Below, in pieces: positions 36,425-46,461 of a DNA stretch of 64,000 nt (position 1 is its first letter; every line of letters starts with the position of its first letter). The DNA is from Aestuariivirga litoralis (lineage in GTDB: Bacteria > Pseudomonadota > Alphaproteobacteria > Rhizobiales > Aestuariivirgaceae), in assembly GCF_003234965.1 (NCBI RefSeq), contig NZ_QKVK01000010.1, positions 1 to 64,000 on the forward strand, given 5' to 3'. Below the pieces are notes generated by a model. That model had not been told where the DNA came from. It saw nothing but the letters and a program-made list of their open reading frames with translations, and ran no database searches. The translations under genes and the position numbers were made by a program.

Positions 36425-36795
36425 TGCCTGGTCTTCAGGTAGCTGTCGATGGTCTGCAGGAAGCTCACCACCGAGATCGGCTTGGAAATATAGGCCTCGC
36501 AGCCGCCTTCGCGGATCTTCTGCTCGTCGCCCTTCATGGCGAAGGCGGTGACGGCGATGACGGGGATCACGCGCAGCTCGTCATCCTCCTTCAGCCACTT
36601 GGTCACCTCGATGCCGGAGACTTCGGGCAACTGGATATCCATAAGGATCAGGTCGGGCCGGTGCAGGCGTGCGAGGTCGAGCGCGGAGAGGCCATCCCGC
36701 GTCTGGATCACCTGGTAGCCATTGGCCTCGAGCAAGTCGTTGAACAGCTTCATGTTCAACTCGTTGTCCTCGACCACCAGCACCTTCTTGGCCAT
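36421..36795 (-). CDS. divK: Single-domain response regulator DivK
   Basis: A 124-aa receiver domain. The phospho-acceptor D53 is in [10 protein letters not shown], with acidic residues E9 and D10 at the N-terminus and K105 region (ISKPI). DivK relays signals between PleC/DivJ kinases and the CtrA pathway in alphaproteobacterial cell-cycle control. The start at 36795 ([10 protein letters not shown]) was chosen because a longer frame to 36939 adds non-homologous sequence. divK-pleD is the Caulobacter operon order. The 205 bp upstream hold a GC-rich 7-bp hairpin (36871-36889) and no clear CtrA site. Confidence 0.95.
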   Translation of the reverse strand: MAKKVLVVEDNELNMKLFNDLLEANGYQVIQTRDGLSALDLARLHRPDLILMDIQLPEVSGIEVTKWLKEDDELRVIPVIAVTAFAMKGDEQKIREGGCEAYISKPISVVSFLQTIDSYLKTRQ

Positions 36796-37000
36796 GGCCG
36801 GTCGCATCTCTGGCGTTCTCATCGGTCCCGCCGATACTGACACATTCGCACCCATCTGGCTCGGATTCCCGCGGGTCCCGCAGACCCGCAACCCAAGCCC
36901 CTTTGCATGCCCCATTTCTGGACCATTTTGGGTAACCAACAGCTTAACCCAAAGCGCTCCCTGTTCAACGCGGTTCCGGGGTGGTTAATTGTGATTCACC

Positions 37001-37294
37001 ATGATGAGACCCAAGACGAAGACCAATTCCGAAGAGGCTGAAATCCTTGCGATAAACGCACTGGGCTTCCTCGCCTCCGATGGCGAACGATTGCAGCGAT
37101 TCATGGACCTCTCGGGGCTGGACGTCGCGGCGATCCGTGCCGGTGCGGCCAGGCCCGCCTTTCTGGGCGGCATCCTCGACCACTTGCTCGGCGATGAAAG
37201 CCTGCTGCTGATTTTTGCCGAAGAGCAGCAGCTTCGCCCCGAGCGCATCGCCGAACTCCGCCGCAAACTCCCGGGAGCCGCCGTTGATTTCTGA
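37001..37294 (+). CDS. DUF3572 protein
   Basis: A 97-aa helical protein, recognisable as DUF3572 by AEILAINALGFLASDGERLQ and RFMDLSGLDVAAIRAGA followed by FLGGILDHLLGDESLLL. Function is unknown. It is regularly found divergent from divK in Rhizobiales, as here. Its end overlaps the start of the HAD gene by 11 bp. Confidence 0.85.
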   Translation: MMRPKTKTNSEEAEILAINALGFLASDGERLQRFMDLSGLDVAAIRAGAARPAFLGGILDHLLGDESLLLIFAEEQQLRPERIAELRRKLPGAAVDF

Positions 37295-37946
37295 GATCAC
37301 CCAGGGCCAGCTTGCTGGCCTGCACCTCACCGGCCGGCCGCTGGTCATCTGCGACGTCGACGAGGTGATCGTGCATTTCACCCGCGACTTCGAGGACTAT
37401 ATCGGCCTCCACGGACTGTGGCTCGATACCTCGAGCTTCGCGCTCAACGGCAACATCCGCCAGCGCGAGACCAATGCGCCGGCACCGGATGCACAGGTGG
37501 CGGAGCTGATCGGCAGCTTCTTCGAAACCCGCACCCGCCACATGCAGGAGATCGACGGCGCCGTCGCCGCGCTGCTGGCCTTCGGCGAGAGGGCGGACGT
37601 GGTGCTGCTCACCAACCTGCCGCACACGGCGGGCGACCACCGCCGCGAGAACCTGAAGAGCCACGGCCTGCCCTACCCCGTGGTGACCAATTCCGGCCCC
37701 AAGGGGCCCGCCATCCACGCGCTGGCGGCAAGGGCCGCCAACACCACGGTGTTCATCGACGACAGCCCCGCCTTCATCGCCTCGGCGCATGAATTTGCGC
37801 CCGAGGTGCACCTCGTCCACTTCCTTCATGACCAGCGCTTCGCCAGGCACATCGACCCGCTCGACTACGTGGCGCTGCGCACCGACAGCTGGGCCGAAGC
37901 GCGGCCCTTCGTGATGAGCCTGATTTCGACGATGCCCGGGGCCTGA
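37284..37946 (+). CDS. HAD-superfamily hydrolase-like protein
   Basis: A 220-aa protein with HAD motifs: DVDEV near residue 26 (nucleophile and acid positions), LLTNLPH (motif II), a lysine in SGPKGPAI (motif III) and FIDDSPAFI (motif IV). The second aspartate of motif I is present, so phosphatase activity is plausible; the substrate is unknown. The TTG at 37284 follows GGGAG and begins just before the in-frame homology. It overlaps the DUF3572 gene, so the two are probably coupled. Confidence 0.7.
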   Translation: MISEITQGQLAGLHLTGRPLVICDVDEVIVHFTRDFEDYIGLHGLWLDTSSFALNGNIRQRETNAPAPDAQVAELIGSFFETRTRHMQEIDGAVAALLAFGERADVVLLTNLPHTAGDHRRENLKSHGLPYPVVTNSGPKGPAIHALAARAANTTVFIDDSPAFIASAHEFAPEVHLVHFLHDQRFARHIDPLDYVALRTDSWAEARPFVMSLISTMPGA

Positions 37947-37957
37947 AGGCTGACCCC

Positions 37958-38617
37958 CTACGCGAGGTCGGAGGAGACGTAGCCGCCCGGCTTCAGCACG
38001 CCATGCGATTCCAGCACGGCCTTCAGCTTGGGCCGTGCGCGCACCGCCGTGGCGAGCTTTGCAACCGCCGGGCATTTGGCGTGCAGCGCCTCCTCGGTTG
38101 GCGAGCCCCAGATCGACAGCATGAAGGCGTAGAGGTCGAGGGCGGAAAACTCGCGGCCCATCAGCCATGGGCCCGAGGCGGCAAGGCGCTTCTCGAGCAT
38201 TGCCCAGAATTGATCGACCCGCTGGCGAACCCTGGCCTTCAGCATGTCGCGCCCGGCTGCGTCGTCGACGTAGTCGGCGGCCGAAAAGGCGAAGTTGCCG
38301 AAACCATAGATCTCCGTGCTCATGAACACGAGCAGGCTGAGGAATTCGCCATAGTCGGGCGAGCCCAGCGCCGGCGACATGTGCTTGTCAGGATGCGCGG
38401 CCACGAGAAAGGCGACGATCGCTGCCGATTCATAAAGCGTCCGCCCATCGGCCAGCCCCAGCGCCGGAATCATGCCGAGCGGGCTGACGGAGCGGAACTC
38501 GGGCTCGCGCACCTGCTCCGGCGACATCCAGATATTGGTATAGGGCGCCTCCATCTCTTCCAGCAGGCAATGGATGGCGAGTGATCCCCAAGTCTTGACG
38601 TTATAGAGCTTGTACAT
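37958..38617 (-). CDS. Glutathione S-transferase family protein
   Basis: A 219-aa protein with an N-terminal thioredoxin-like domain ([40 protein letters not shown] carries the cis-proline and glutathione-contacting serine) and a C-terminal helical domain. It probably conjugates or isomerises substrates with glutathione. The catalytic serine is not certain: S12 in TWGS is a candidate. It is convergent with the HAD gene and divergent from dinB. Confidence 0.85.
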   Translation of the reverse strand: MYKLYNVKTWGSLAIHCLLEEMEAPYTNIWMSPEQVREPEFRSVSPLGMIPALGLADGRTLYESAAIVAFLVAAHPDKHMSPALGSPDYGEFLSLLVFMSTEIYGFGNFAFSAADYVDDAAGRDMLKARVRQRVDQFWAMLEKRLAASGPWLMGREFSALDLYAFMLSIWGSPTEEALHAKCPAVAKLATAVRARPKLKAVLESHGVLKPGGYVSSDLA

Positions 38618-38682
38618 CCCGTTCTCCGCTCATTGCACCAGCCCCGAGGGCAGTGTTCCCCAATTCGGCGACCTGCGCTAGC

Positions 38683-39972
38683 ATGTTCTGCATGCAAGAT
38701 GATGCTGCGACGGTGGGCTTCTGCCGCGACTGCTTCACGCCCGTTGCGGGCGCGGAGCGGCGCTGCAAGGCTTGCGGCAGCCCGCGCCTGTTGCGCCACC
38801 CGGAGCTGCACCAGCTCTCCATCGCCCACATCGACTGCGATGCCTTCTATGCCGCGGTCGAAAAGCGCGACCGCCCTGAACTGGCCGACAAGCCGGTGAT
38901 CGTCGGCGGCGGCACACGCGGCGTGGTCTCCACCGCCTGCTACATCGCGCGCATCCATGGCGTGAGGTCGGCCATGCCGATGTTCAAGGCGCTGAAGCTT
39001 TGCCCCGAGGCCTTGGTGATCAAGCCCGACATGGCGAAATACGCCGCCGCCGGCAAGCTGGTGCGCGAACTCATGCTGGAGGTGACGCCGCTGGTCGAGC
39101 CCCTCTCCATCGACGAAGCCTTCCTCGACCTCACCGGAACGGCACGGCTGCATGGCATGAGCCCGGCGCTGACGCTCGCCCACCTCATCCAGCGCATCAC
39201 GGAGAAAGTGGGGATCACCGCCTCGGTCGGCCTGTCGCACAACAAGTTCCTGGCCAAGCTCGCCTCCGACCTCGAGAAGCCGCGCGGATTCTCGGTTCTG
39301 GGCAGGGCCGAAACGCTCAGTTTCCTTGCGGCAAAGCCCGTCGGCTTCATCTGGGGCGTGGGCAAGGCAATGCAGGAGGAACTCGCCAGGGGCGGCATCA
39401 CCATGATCGCCCAGCTCCAGCAGATGGAGAAGAACGAGCTGATGCGGCGCTACGGTTCGATGGGCGCGCGCCTCTATCACCTGTCGCGCGGCGAGGACCA
39501 GCGCATCGTGTCGACCGATGACCACTCCAAGTCAATCAGCGCCGAGACCACTTTCAACACCGATATCGCCGATCGCGCCGAACTCGAACGCATCCTCTGG
39601 CCACTGGCCGAGAAGGTGTCGCGCCGTGCCAAGGCAGAGGGCGTGGCGGGCCACACCGTGGTGCTGAAGCTCAAGACGGCCGATTTCAGGCTGCGCACCC
39701 GCAACGTCTCGCTCGCCGACCCGACGCTCCTGGCCAGCCGCATCTATGACGCGGCCCTCCCCCTTCTCCAGCGCGAGGCGACGGGCACGGCCTTCCGCCT
39801 CATCGGGGTCGGCATCTCAGGCCTCGTCGAAGCGCGGCCCGAGCAGGAGACGGAGACGCTCGACGTCACCACCGCGGCGCGTGCCAGGGTGGAACTGGCG
39901 GTCGACCGCATCCGCGACAAGTTCGGCCGCGCCGCCGTGGCACGCGGCATCGGCTTCGGCTCGGATGACTGA
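38683..39972 (+). CDS. dinB: DNA polymerase IV with N-terminal zinc finger
   Basis: A 429-aa Y-family translesion polymerase. Catalytic carboxylates are in [15 protein letters not shown] and [33 protein letters not shown] and the little-finger domain follow. The N-terminal 35 residues carry a CxxC-x10-CxxC zinc-finger pattern (CRDCF...CKACG) that E. coli DinB lacks and that many Rhizobiales homologues have. Start at 38683; 38692 is an equally possible ATG. There is no terminal clamp-binding peptide that I can recognise with confidence. Confidence 0.9.
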   Translation: MFCMQDDAATVGFCRDCFTPVAGAERRCKACGSPRLLRHPELHQLSIAHIDCDAFYAAVEKRDRPELADKPVIVGGGTRGVVSTACYIARIHGVRSAMPMFKALKLCPEALVIKPDMAKYAAAGKLVRELMLEVTPLVEPLSIDEAFLDLTGTARLHGMSPALTLAHLIQRITEKVGITASVGLSHNKFLAKLASDLEKPRGFSVLGRAETLSFLAAKPVGFIWGVGKAMQEELARGGITMIAQLQQMEKNELMRRYGSMGARLYHLSRGEDQRIVSTDDHSKSISAETTFNTDIADRAELERILWPLAEKVSRRAKAEGVAGHTVVLKLKTADFRLRTRNVSLADPTLLASRIYDAALPLLQREATGTAFRLIGVGISGLVEARPEQETETLDVTTAARARVELAVDRIRDKFGRAAVARGIGFGSDD

Positions 39973-40038
39973 CCCTTCCCGGCCGCGCCCCGGACAGGCT
40001 AAAGCAAGCTTCCCGGGGCATTTCCAGATTCTCGCATC

Positions 40039-40881
40039 ATGAAGCCGAAGCTCGTCCGCACCCTTGCCGCCCTCCGCCGCGAAACCGCCAGGTGGCGCGC
40101 CGAGGGCCTCACCTATTCCGTCGTGCCCACCATGGGCGCCATCCACTCCGGCCACACGCATCTGGTGGCGGAGGGGCTGAAGCGCGCCGACCGGGTGATC
40201 ACCACCATCTTCGTCAACCCCAAGCAGTTCGCCGCCCACGAGGACCTCGACAAATATCCCCGCGACGAGGAAGGCGATGTCCGGAAGCTCGGCCAGGCCG
40301 GCTGCCACATGATCTACCTGCCGAACCCGGAGGAAATCTATCCGGAGGGCTTCTGCACCACGGTCATGCTTGGCGGCCCCGCCAGGGCTGGCCTCGAGGA
40401 CAAGTTCCGCCCGCATTTCTTCGATGGTGTCGCCACCGTGGTGGCCAAGCTCTTCACCCAGACCGGGGCCGACTTCGCCATGTTCGGGGAAAAGGACTAC
40501 CAGCAGCTCAAGGTCGTCACCCGCATGGCGCGCGATCTCGACTTGCCCATCGAGGTCGTCGGCATCCCCACGGTGCGGGAGGACGACGGCCTGGCGAAAT
40601 CCTCCCGCAACGTCTACCTCTCGAAGCAGGAGCGCCAGCAGGCCCTCGCCATCCATTCGAGCATCAGCCACGCCGCAGAGCGCATCCGCGGCGGACTCGA
40701 CCTGCAATCCGCCATGACGCTCGCCACCCGCACGCTGATGACGCTGGGCTTCAAGGTCGACTACGTCACGGTGCGCAATGCCGAGACGCTCGCCCCGCCC
40801 CAGCACCGCGACGAGCCGCTGCGCATCCTCGCCGCAGCCTGGCTGGGCAAGACGCGCCTCATCGACAACGTGCCGGTGTGA
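40039..40881 (+). CDS. panC: Pantothenate synthetase
   Basis: A 280-aa enzyme joining pantoate and beta-alanine with ATP in coenzyme A synthesis. The HIGH-like motif is [38 protein letters not shown] and the KMSKS-equivalent KSSRNVYLS follow. Length is normal. panB is not adjacent. The stop overlaps the GTG start of the DUF2585 gene. Confidence 0.95.
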   Translation: MKPKLVRTLAALRRETARWRAEGLTYSVVPTMGAIHSGHTHLVAEGLKRADRVITTIFVNPKQFAAHEDLDKYPRDEEGDVRKLGQAGCHMIYLPNPEEIYPEGFCTTVMLGGPARAGLEDKFRPHFFDGVATVVAKLFTQTGADFAMFGEKDYQQLKVVTRMARDLDLPIEVVGIPTVREDDGLAKSSRNVYLSKQERQQALAIHSSISHAAERIRGGLDLQSAMTLATRTLMTLGFKVDYVTVRNAETLAPPQHRDEPLRILAAAWLGKTRLIDNVPV

Positions 40882-41456
40882 CGCGCGCCCGCTTCTCCCG
40901 GCCGAGCCTTGTTGCCGTGGCCGCCATCATCGCGGTCACCGCCGTCACCCTGTGGCTGATGGGCCGCGTGCCCATCTGCGCCTGCGGCTACGTGAAGCTG
41001 TGGGAGGGGCAGGTGATGAGTTCCGGCAACTCCCAGCACATCTCGGACTGGTACACGCCGTCCCACCTCATTCACGGCTTCCTGTTCTATGGCCTGCTCT
41101 GGCTGGTGGCGCGCCGCCTGCCCGTCGGCACCCGGCTCGTCATCGCCACGCTGGTGGAGGCCGCGTGGGAGATCTTCGAGAACACGCCCTTCATCATCAA
41201 CCGCTACCGCGAGGCCACCATCTCGCTCGACTATTACGGCGACAGCGTGCTCAACTCCGTCTCCGACATCATGGCCATGGTGCTGGGCTTCTGGCTCGCC
41301 AGCAGGTTGCCGGTCTGGGCCACGGTGTCGATCGCCATCGCGCTCGAGCTGTTCGTCGGCTACATGATCCGCGACAACCTCACCCTCAACATCATCATGC
41401 TCGTCTGGCCCGTCGACGCGATCCGCCAGTGGCAGGCGGGGGGATCCCCCCTGTGA
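40878..41456 (+). CDS. DUF2585 family membrane protein
   Basis: A 192-aa membrane protein with four or five hydrophobic segments. The conserved core [35 protein letters not shown] and [14 protein letters not shown] identifies DUF2585 (UPF0314), found in Rhizobiales and of unknown function. The polar histidine/aspartate-rich motif faces a membrane boundary and looks like an active or metal site (inference). Its GTG start overlaps the panC stop (GTGA). Confidence 0.85.
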   Translation: MTRARFSRPSLVAVAAIIAVTAVTLWLMGRVPICACGYVKLWEGQVMSSGNSQHISDWYTPSHLIHGFLFYGLLWLVARRLPVGTRLVIATLVEAAWEIFENTPFIINRYREATISLDYYGDSVLNSVSDIMAMVLGFWLASRLPVWATVSIAIALELFVGYMIRDNLTLNIIMLVWPVDAIRQWQAGGSPL

Positions 41457-41459
41457 GGC

Positions 41460-42398
41460 TCAGGCCCTGAGCGCCGAGGGCGGGCGTCCATAGCGCGCCC
41501 GGAAGCTGCGCGAGAACAGCGGCAGCGAGGAGAAGCCGCAGGCCACCGCGATTTCCCGCATGCTCATGGTGGAATAGGTGATGAGGCGCTCCGCCTTCTC
41601 GAGCCGGAGCTTGAGGTAGAAGCCCATCGGCCGCTCGCCCAGCTTTTCCGCGAAGAGGCGCTCCATCTGGCGCACCGAGATGCTGGCCGTCGCCGCGAGC
41701 TCCTCCGCATCGAGCGGGTCTTCGCCCTGCTCTTCCATGGCGGTGATGATTTTCAGGAGCCGCGCGTCGGTGGTGCCATAGCGCGCGGCGGCGGGAAGAC
41801 GCGCTGCGCCGGGCTGCTCGGCCGAGCGGTAATGCACCAGCTGGTCCGCCACCAGCACGGCGAGAGGCCGCCCCAGCAGCCTCCCGATCCAGTCCAGCAT
41901 CATGTCGATCGCCGCCGCGCCGCCGGCACAGGTCATGCGGTCGCGGTCGGTGACATAGAGCGCCTGCTCGGCCTGCACCCTGGGGAAGCTCTCGCGGAAG
42001 CCCGGCAGGCTCTCCCAGTGGCAGGTGGCGCGATAGTCGTCGAGGAGGCCGGCCTCAGCCAGCAGGAAGGGCCCGGTGTCGATCGCCGCCAGCAGCACGC
42101 GCTTCCGCGCCAGCGCCTTGACGGCGGAGAGCATGGGCCGGGTGATGCCCTTCTCCGGCTCGTAGCTTGCCGAGATCACCGCCATGTCCGGCTTGCCGAT
42201 GTCGGCAAGACCGCCCGACACCGAGATGGGAATGTCGTTCGAGGCGGCCACCGGCTGACCGTCGGCCGAGACGAAGCGCCACGAGAAGGTGTTCGCACCT
42301 GCGAAACGATTGGCCACGCGCAAGGGCTCCAGCGCGCCATAGAGCGCGATCATGGAAAACTTCGGGACCAGCAGGAAGGCGACGTCATATCGGGCCAT
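41460..42398 (-). CDS. GlxA-type AraC-family regulator (CdhR-like)
   Basis: A 312-aa activator with an N-terminal DJ-1/PfpI-like ligand domain ([20 protein letters not shown]) and a C-terminal AraC double helix-turn-helix (about 225-312; [38 protein letters not shown]). It is divergent from BKACE and carnitine dehydrogenase genes, 88 bp apart. In Pseudomonas the carnitine regulator CdhR belongs to this family, so a role in activating the cluster on carnitine is likely (inference). The start at 42398 is preferred over 42434, which would add 12 unrelated residues. Confidence 0.82.
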   Translation of the reverse strand: MARYDVAFLLVPKFSMIALYGALEPLRVANRFAGANTFSWRFVSADGQPVAASNDIPISVSGGLADIGKPDMAVISASYEPEKGITRPMLSAVKALARKRVLLAAIDTGPFLLAEAGLLDDYRATCHWESLPGFRESFPRVQAEQALYVTDRDRMTCAGGAAAIDMMLDWIGRLLGRPLAVLVADQLVHYRSAEQPGAARLPAAARYGTTDARLLKIITAMEEQGEDPLDAEELAATASISVRQMERLFAEKLGERPMGFYLKLRLEKAERLITYSTMSMREIAVACGFSSLPLFSRSFRARYGRPPSALRA

Positions 42399-42486
42399 GG
42401 CGAAAATAGGAAAGCCTCTGACGGAAAAAGTCAAACGCCGATTTCGCCGCGGGCCTAGCCTCCGCCACCATAGTCAGGAGGATTCC

Positions 42487-43377
42487 ATGCAGCCCAAAGT
42501 CATCATCACCTGCGCGGTCACCGGAGCGGGTGACACCGTCGGCAAGCACCCGGCCATTCCGGTGACGCCGGAGCAGATCGCCAATTCCGCCCTCGAGGCC
42601 GCCAGCGCCGGCGCCACCGTGGTCCACTGCCACGTGCGCGAACCCTCGACCGGCAAGGGCTCCCGCAAGGTCGAATACTATGCCGAGGTGATGGAGCGCA
42701 TCCGGGCGAAGAACAAGGAAGTCATCATCAACCTCACCGCCGGCATGGGCGGCGACGTCGAGGTGGGCTCGGGCGCCAGGCCCCTCGACTTCGGACCCGG
42801 CACCGATTGCGTGGGGCCCGAGGAGCGCCTCATCCACGTGAAGGAACTCCGCCCCGAGATCTGCACGCTCGACTGCGGCACGCTGAACTTCGGCGACGGC
42901 AACTCGATCGTCGTCCAGACCCCCGCCCAGCTGCGCGAGCAGGCGAAGCTCATCAAGTCCTATGGCGTGAAGCCCGAGATGGAGATCTTCGATTCAGGTA
43001 ACCTCTGGTTCGGCAAGCAGCTCGTGGCCGAAGGCCTGATCGACGGCCCGCCGATGTTCCAGCTCTGCCTCGGCATCCCGTGGGGTGCGCCTTATGACAC
43101 CGAGACCATGGCCTACCAGAAGAACCAGCTGCCGGAAGGCGCGGTCTGGGCTGCCTTCGGCATCGGCCGCAACGAGTTCCCGGCGGTGGCGCAGGCCGTG
43201 CTGCTCGGCGGCCACGTGCGCGTCGGCCTCGAGGACAATCTCTGGCTCGAGCGCGGCGTGCATGCCTCGAACGGCACGCTGGTCGAGAAGGCGGTGAAGA
43301 TCATCGAGCTCCTCGGCACCAGGGTCGCCTCACCCGATGAGGGCCGCGAGATCCTGAAGCTGAAGCCAAGGAAGTAA
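42487..43377 (+). CDS. BKACE-family beta-keto acid cleavage enzyme (3-dehydrocarnitine cleavage)
   Basis: A 296-aa barrel enzyme. The zinc-binding H47 and H49 are in VVHCHVRE, and the family start [20 protein letters not shown] is clear. BKACE enzymes condense a beta-keto acid with acetyl-CoA and split it to acetoacetate plus a new CoA thioester. Next to a carnitine dehydrogenase the substrate should be 3-dehydrocarnitine, giving betainyl-CoA (inference from characterised systems). A strong AGGAGG lies 5 bp before the ATG. It is the first gene of the cluster. Confidence 0.88.
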   Translation: MQPKVIITCAVTGAGDTVGKHPAIPVTPEQIANSALEAASAGATVVHCHVREPSTGKGSRKVEYYAEVMERIRAKNKEVIINLTAGMGGDVEVGSGARPLDFGPGTDCVGPEERLIHVKELRPEICTLDCGTLNFGDGNSIVVQTPAQLREQAKLIKSYGVKPEMEIFDSGNLWFGKQLVAEGLIDGPPMFQLCLGIPWGAPYDTETMAYQKNQLPEGAVWAAFGIGRNEFPAVAQAVLLGGHVRVGLEDNLWLERGVHASNGTLVEKAVKIIELLGTRVASPDEGREILKLKPRK

Positions 43378-43390
43378 GTTACGGTAAGTC

Positions 43391-43413
43391 CCCCTCCCCC
43401 TTGTGGGGAGGGG
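43391..43413. repeat. GC-rich hairpin between BKACE and carnitine dehydrogenase genes
   Basis: CCCCTCCCC and GGGGAGGGG form a perfect 9-bp stem with a 5-base loop in the 62-bp gap. Elements of this kind are scattered in many alphaproteobacterial genomes. There is no T-run, so it is more likely an mRNA stability or processing element than a terminator. Confidence 0.55.
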
Positions 43414-43439
43414 CAACAGAAACGACAGGGAGAGACACC

Positions 43440-44498
43440 ATGGCCAAGGCCGCTGCGAAGAAGCCCGCGAAGAAACCCGCCAAGAAGGCTCCGGCGAAGA
43501 AGAGCGCCGCCGCGCCCAAGATCAAGACCGTCGGCATTGCCGGCACCGGCCTGATCGGCGCGGGCTGGGCGGCGCGGCTCTTGTTCCGCGGTTACGACGT
43601 GATCGCCTATGACGTCTCGCCCGCAGCCGAGGAAAGGCTGAAGGCCCAGATCAAGACGGCCTGGCCCTCGCTCGAGGCGCTGCTGGGCAAGCCCAGGAAG
43701 AAGGGCAAGCTCTCCTTCACAACCGACCTGAAGGTGATGGCCTCCAAGGCCGACTTCATCCATGAAGCCGCACCCGAGCGCGAGGAGCTGAAGATCAAGC
43801 TGTTCCGCGACATCGACGCGGTGGCGGCCCCCCATGTGGTGATCGCGTCTTCCTCCTCGGGCTTCCTGCCCACCAATCTCCAGAGCCAGTGCAGGCATCC
43901 GGGCCGCGTGGTGATCGGTCATCCCTTCAACCCGGTTTACCTCCTGCCGCTGGTCGAGCTCGTGCCCGGCGAGAAGACGTCGGCCGAGGCGATGGACCGC
44001 GCAGGCGAATACTTCGAGGCCATCGGCATGCATGTGCTGCGGCTGAAGAAGGAGATCATGGGCTATATCTGCGACCGCCTGCAGGAGGCCCTGTGGCGTG
44101 AGGCGCTGCACATCCTCAACAAGGACATCGGCACGACAGCGGACATCGACGACTCGATCGTCTATTCCGCCGGCATGCGCTGGGCCTTCATGGGCTCCTT
44201 CCTCACCTATCACGTGGCGGGCGGACCCGGCGGCATGCGCGACTTCATCAAGCAGTTCGACCCCACGCTGGAGCTCGACTGGACCGACCTCAAGTTCCCC
44301 AAGTGGAACGACGCGCTGGAGAAGCGCCTGGTCGAGGGTTGCGAGGCGCAGGCCGCCGGGCGCAAGGTCTCCGAGATCGAGGCCAAGCGCAACGCCGTGC
44401 TGGTGGACATGATGAAGCTGTTCAAGAAGCACAAGATCGGCTCCGGCCTGGTGCTCGACCGCGAAGAGAAAGCCCGGAAGAAGAAGGCCAAGGCCTGA
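43440..44498 (+). CDS. L-carnitine dehydrogenase with lysine-rich N-terminal tail
   Basis: A 352-aa NAD-dependent dehydrogenase of the 3-hydroxyacyl-CoA dehydrogenase family. The Rossmann motif GTGLIGAG is at 35-42. Diagnostic blocks are IHEAAPEREELK, IASSSSGFLPTNL, GHPFNPVYLLPLVE, EIMGYICDRLQEALWREALH and GMRWAFMGSFLTYHVAGG. It oxidises carnitine to 3-dehydrocarnitine. Unusually, residues 1-27 form a tail of K, A and P with ten lysines, and the C-terminus ends in a second lysine cluster. No thioesterase domain is fused, unlike some homologues. GGGAG precedes the ATG. Confidence 0.9.
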   Translation: MAKAAAKKPAKKPAKKAPAKKSAAAPKIKTVGIAGTGLIGAGWAARLLFRGYDVIAYDVSPAAEERLKAQIKTAWPSLEALLGKPRKKGKLSFTTDLKVMASKADFIHEAAPEREELKIKLFRDIDAVAAPHVVIASSSSGFLPTNLQSQCRHPGRVVIGHPFNPVYLLPLVELVPGEKTSAEAMDRAGEYFEAIGMHVLRLKKEIMGYICDRLQEALWREALHILNKDIGTTADIDDSIVYSAGMRWAFMGSFLTYHVAGGPGGMRDFIKQFDPTLELDWTDLKFPKWNDALEKRLVEGCEAQAAGRKVSEIEAKRNAVLVDMMKLFKKHKIGSGLVLDREEKARKKKAKA

Positions 44499-44508
44499 GG
44501 AGGTTCCA

Positions 44509-45279
44509 ATGCCCCAGCAACGCGTGATGATCACCGCCGCGGCGGACGGCATCGGCAAGTCCATCGCCCGCGCCTTCGCGGCGGAAGGAGCTAGGGTCCA
44601 TATCTGCGACGTGAACGAGGCGGCCCTCGCGCAATTCCGCAAGGAGTTCCCCGATGTCGCCGCGAGCAAGGTGAACGTCAGGAGCGAGGGCGAGATCGAC
44701 GCATGGTTCGATGACGCGCTCGAAGACCTGGGCGGGCTCGACGTGCTGGTGAACAATGCCGGCATCAAGGGCCCCACCGCCCCGGTGGAGGACATCGAAC
44801 TCGAGGGCTGGCGCGAATGCCTCGAAATCTGCCTCGACAGCTACTTCCTCTGTGCCCGGCGTGCCGCGCCGGTGATGAAGGCGCAGAAGTCCGGCCTCAT
44901 CCTCAACATGTCGTCGAACGCCGGCCAGCACGGCTTCGGCAATAGGACACCCTATGCGGCGGCGAAGTGGGGCGTCATCGGCCTCACCAAGTCGCTGGCG
45001 ATCGAGCTCGGCCCCTATAACTGCCGTTCGAATGCGATTTGCCCCGGCTCGGTGAAGGGCGACCGCATCAACCGCGTCATCCAGAGCGAGGCCGACGTGC
45101 GCGGCGTGCCTTTCGAGGTGGTGGCCAAGGAGATCGTCGGCAACCAGTCGCTCGAACGCCTGACCGAGGCTCATGAGGTGGCGGCGCTGGCCGTCTTCCT
45201 CGCCTCGCCCGCCGCCTTCATGATCAACGGTCAGGACATCGCCATCGACGGCCATGTCGAGACCTTCCACATCAAGTGA
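44509..45279 (+). CDS. SDR-family oxidoreductase of the carnitine cluster
   Basis: A 256-aa short-chain dehydrogenase with NNAG, NMSSNAG and the active-site YAAAK. The nucleotide-binding motif reads TAAADGIG, so the first glycine of the usual TGxxxGIG is alanine. D29 after the second strand (HICDVNE) suggests NAD. GAGGAGG precedes the ATG. It lies between carnitine dehydrogenase and acyl-CoA dehydrogenase genes, so a carnitine-related hydroxy compound (a CoA ester or the other enantiomer) is a reasonable but unproven substrate. Confidence 0.78.
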   Translation: MPQQRVMITAAADGIGKSIARAFAAEGARVHICDVNEAALAQFRKEFPDVAASKVNVRSEGEIDAWFDDALEDLGGLDVLVNNAGIKGPTAPVEDIELEGWRECLEICLDSYFLCARRAAPVMKAQKSGLILNMSSNAGQHGFGNRTPYAAAKWGVIGLTKSLAIELGPYNCRSNAICPGSVKGDRINRVIQSEADVRGVPFEVVAKEIVGNQSLERLTEAHEVAALAVFLASPAAFMINGQDIAIDGHVETFHIK

Positions 45280-45289
45280 GTGTGACCTG

Positions 45290-46453
45290 ATGGATTTCAA
45301 TCTCTCCGACGAACAGCAGATGATCGTCAAGACGACGCGGGACTTCGTCGAGAACGAGCTCTACCCGCACGAGGCCGAGATCGAGGAGACAGGCGTGCTG
45401 CGCCATGACCTCCGCGACCAGATCAAGGCCAAGGCCATCGAGGCAGGCCTCTATGCCGCCAACATGCCGGCGGAAGTGGGTGGTGCGGGCCTCGATACGC
45501 TGACCTGGGTGCTCTACGAGAAGGAACTGGGCCGCGCCAATTACGCGCTGCACTGGACCTGCGTGGCGCGCCCCTCCAACATCCTGATGGCCTGCGAGGG
45601 AGAGCAGCGCGAGAAGTACCTCTTCCCCGCGGTCAAGGGCGAGAAGTCGGATTGCCTCGCCATGACCGAGCCCGGTGTCGGCTCCGACGTGCGCGGCATG
45701 AAGACCTTCGCCAAGCAGGATGGGGACTGGTTCGTCATCAACGGGACGAAACACTTCATCAGCCATGCCGACGAGGCGAGCTTCGTCATCCTCTTCGCCG
45801 CCACCGGTGAGGAAGAGACCCCGCGCGGCAAGAAGAAGCTGATCACCGCCTTCCTGATCGACATGGGAACGCCGGGCTTCACCGTCAGGCCGGGCTACAA
45901 GAACGTCTCGCACCGCGGCTACAACAACTGCATCCTGGAGTTCACCGATTGCCGGGTGCACAAAGCCCAAATCCTCGGCGAGATCCACAAGGGCTTCGAG
46001 GTGGCCAATGACTGGCTTGGCGCCACGCGCCTGCAGGTCGCCGCCACCTGCATCGGGCGTGCCGAGCGCGCACTCGACCATGCCAAGCAATATGCGGTGG
46101 ACCGCCAGCAGTTCGGCCAGCAGATCGGCAAGTTCCAGGGCGTGTCCTTCAAGCTCGCCGACATGGCGCTGGAGCTGAAGGCGGCGGAACTCCTGACGCT
46201 CGAAGCCGCCTGGAAGTTCGACAACAAGACCGTGACCGACATGGACATGGCCATGGCCAAGCTCAAGGCCACCGAGATGCTGGCCTTCGTCGCCGACGAG
46301 GCGATCCAGATCCACGGCGGCATGGGGCTGATGTCGGACCTTCCGCTCGAGCGCATCTGGCGCGACGCACGCGTGGAGCGGATCTGGGAAGGGACGAGCG
46401 AGATCCAGCGGCACATCATTTCGCGGGCCCTGCTGCGGCCGCTGGGGGGCTAG
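45290..46453 (+). CDS. Acyl-CoA dehydrogenase (probable gamma-butyrobetainyl-CoA dehydrogenase)
   Basis: A 387-aa FAD enzyme with the standard acyl-CoA dehydrogenase blocks: DFNLSDEQQMIV start, CLAMTEPGVGSDVRGMKT (FAD binding), VINGTKHFISHADEASF, and the C-terminal IQIHGGMGLMSDLPLERIWRD with EGTSEIQR. The start at 45290 is the ATG at which homology begins. By its place with CaiD-like and carnitine genes it probably introduces the double bond into gamma-butyrobetainyl-CoA to give crotonobetainyl-CoA (inference). A family A palindrome follows. Confidence 0.85.
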   Translation: MDFNLSDEQQMIVKTTRDFVENELYPHEAEIEETGVLRHDLRDQIKAKAIEAGLYAANMPAEVGGAGLDTLTWVLYEKELGRANYALHWTCVARPSNILMACEGEQREKYLFPAVKGEKSDCLAMTEPGVGSDVRGMKTFAKQDGDWFVINGTKHFISHADEASFVILFAATGEEETPRGKKKLITAFLIDMGTPGFTVRPGYKNVSHRGYNNCILEFTDCRVHKAQILGEIHKGFEVANDWLGATRLQVAATCIGRAERALDHAKQYAVDRQQFGQQIGKFQGVSFKLADMALELKAAELLTLEAAWKFDNKTVTDMDMAMAKLKATEMLAFVADEAIQIHGGMGLMSDLPLERIWRDARVERIWEGTSEIQRHIISRALLRPLGG

Positions 46454-46461
46454 TTTTATGG

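Noticed and set aside
36932-36949. CtrA binding site upstream of divK
   Set aside because: Two TAACC repeats occur, but at 12-bp period and with only one full TTAA half. The consensus needs TTAA-N7-TTAA.
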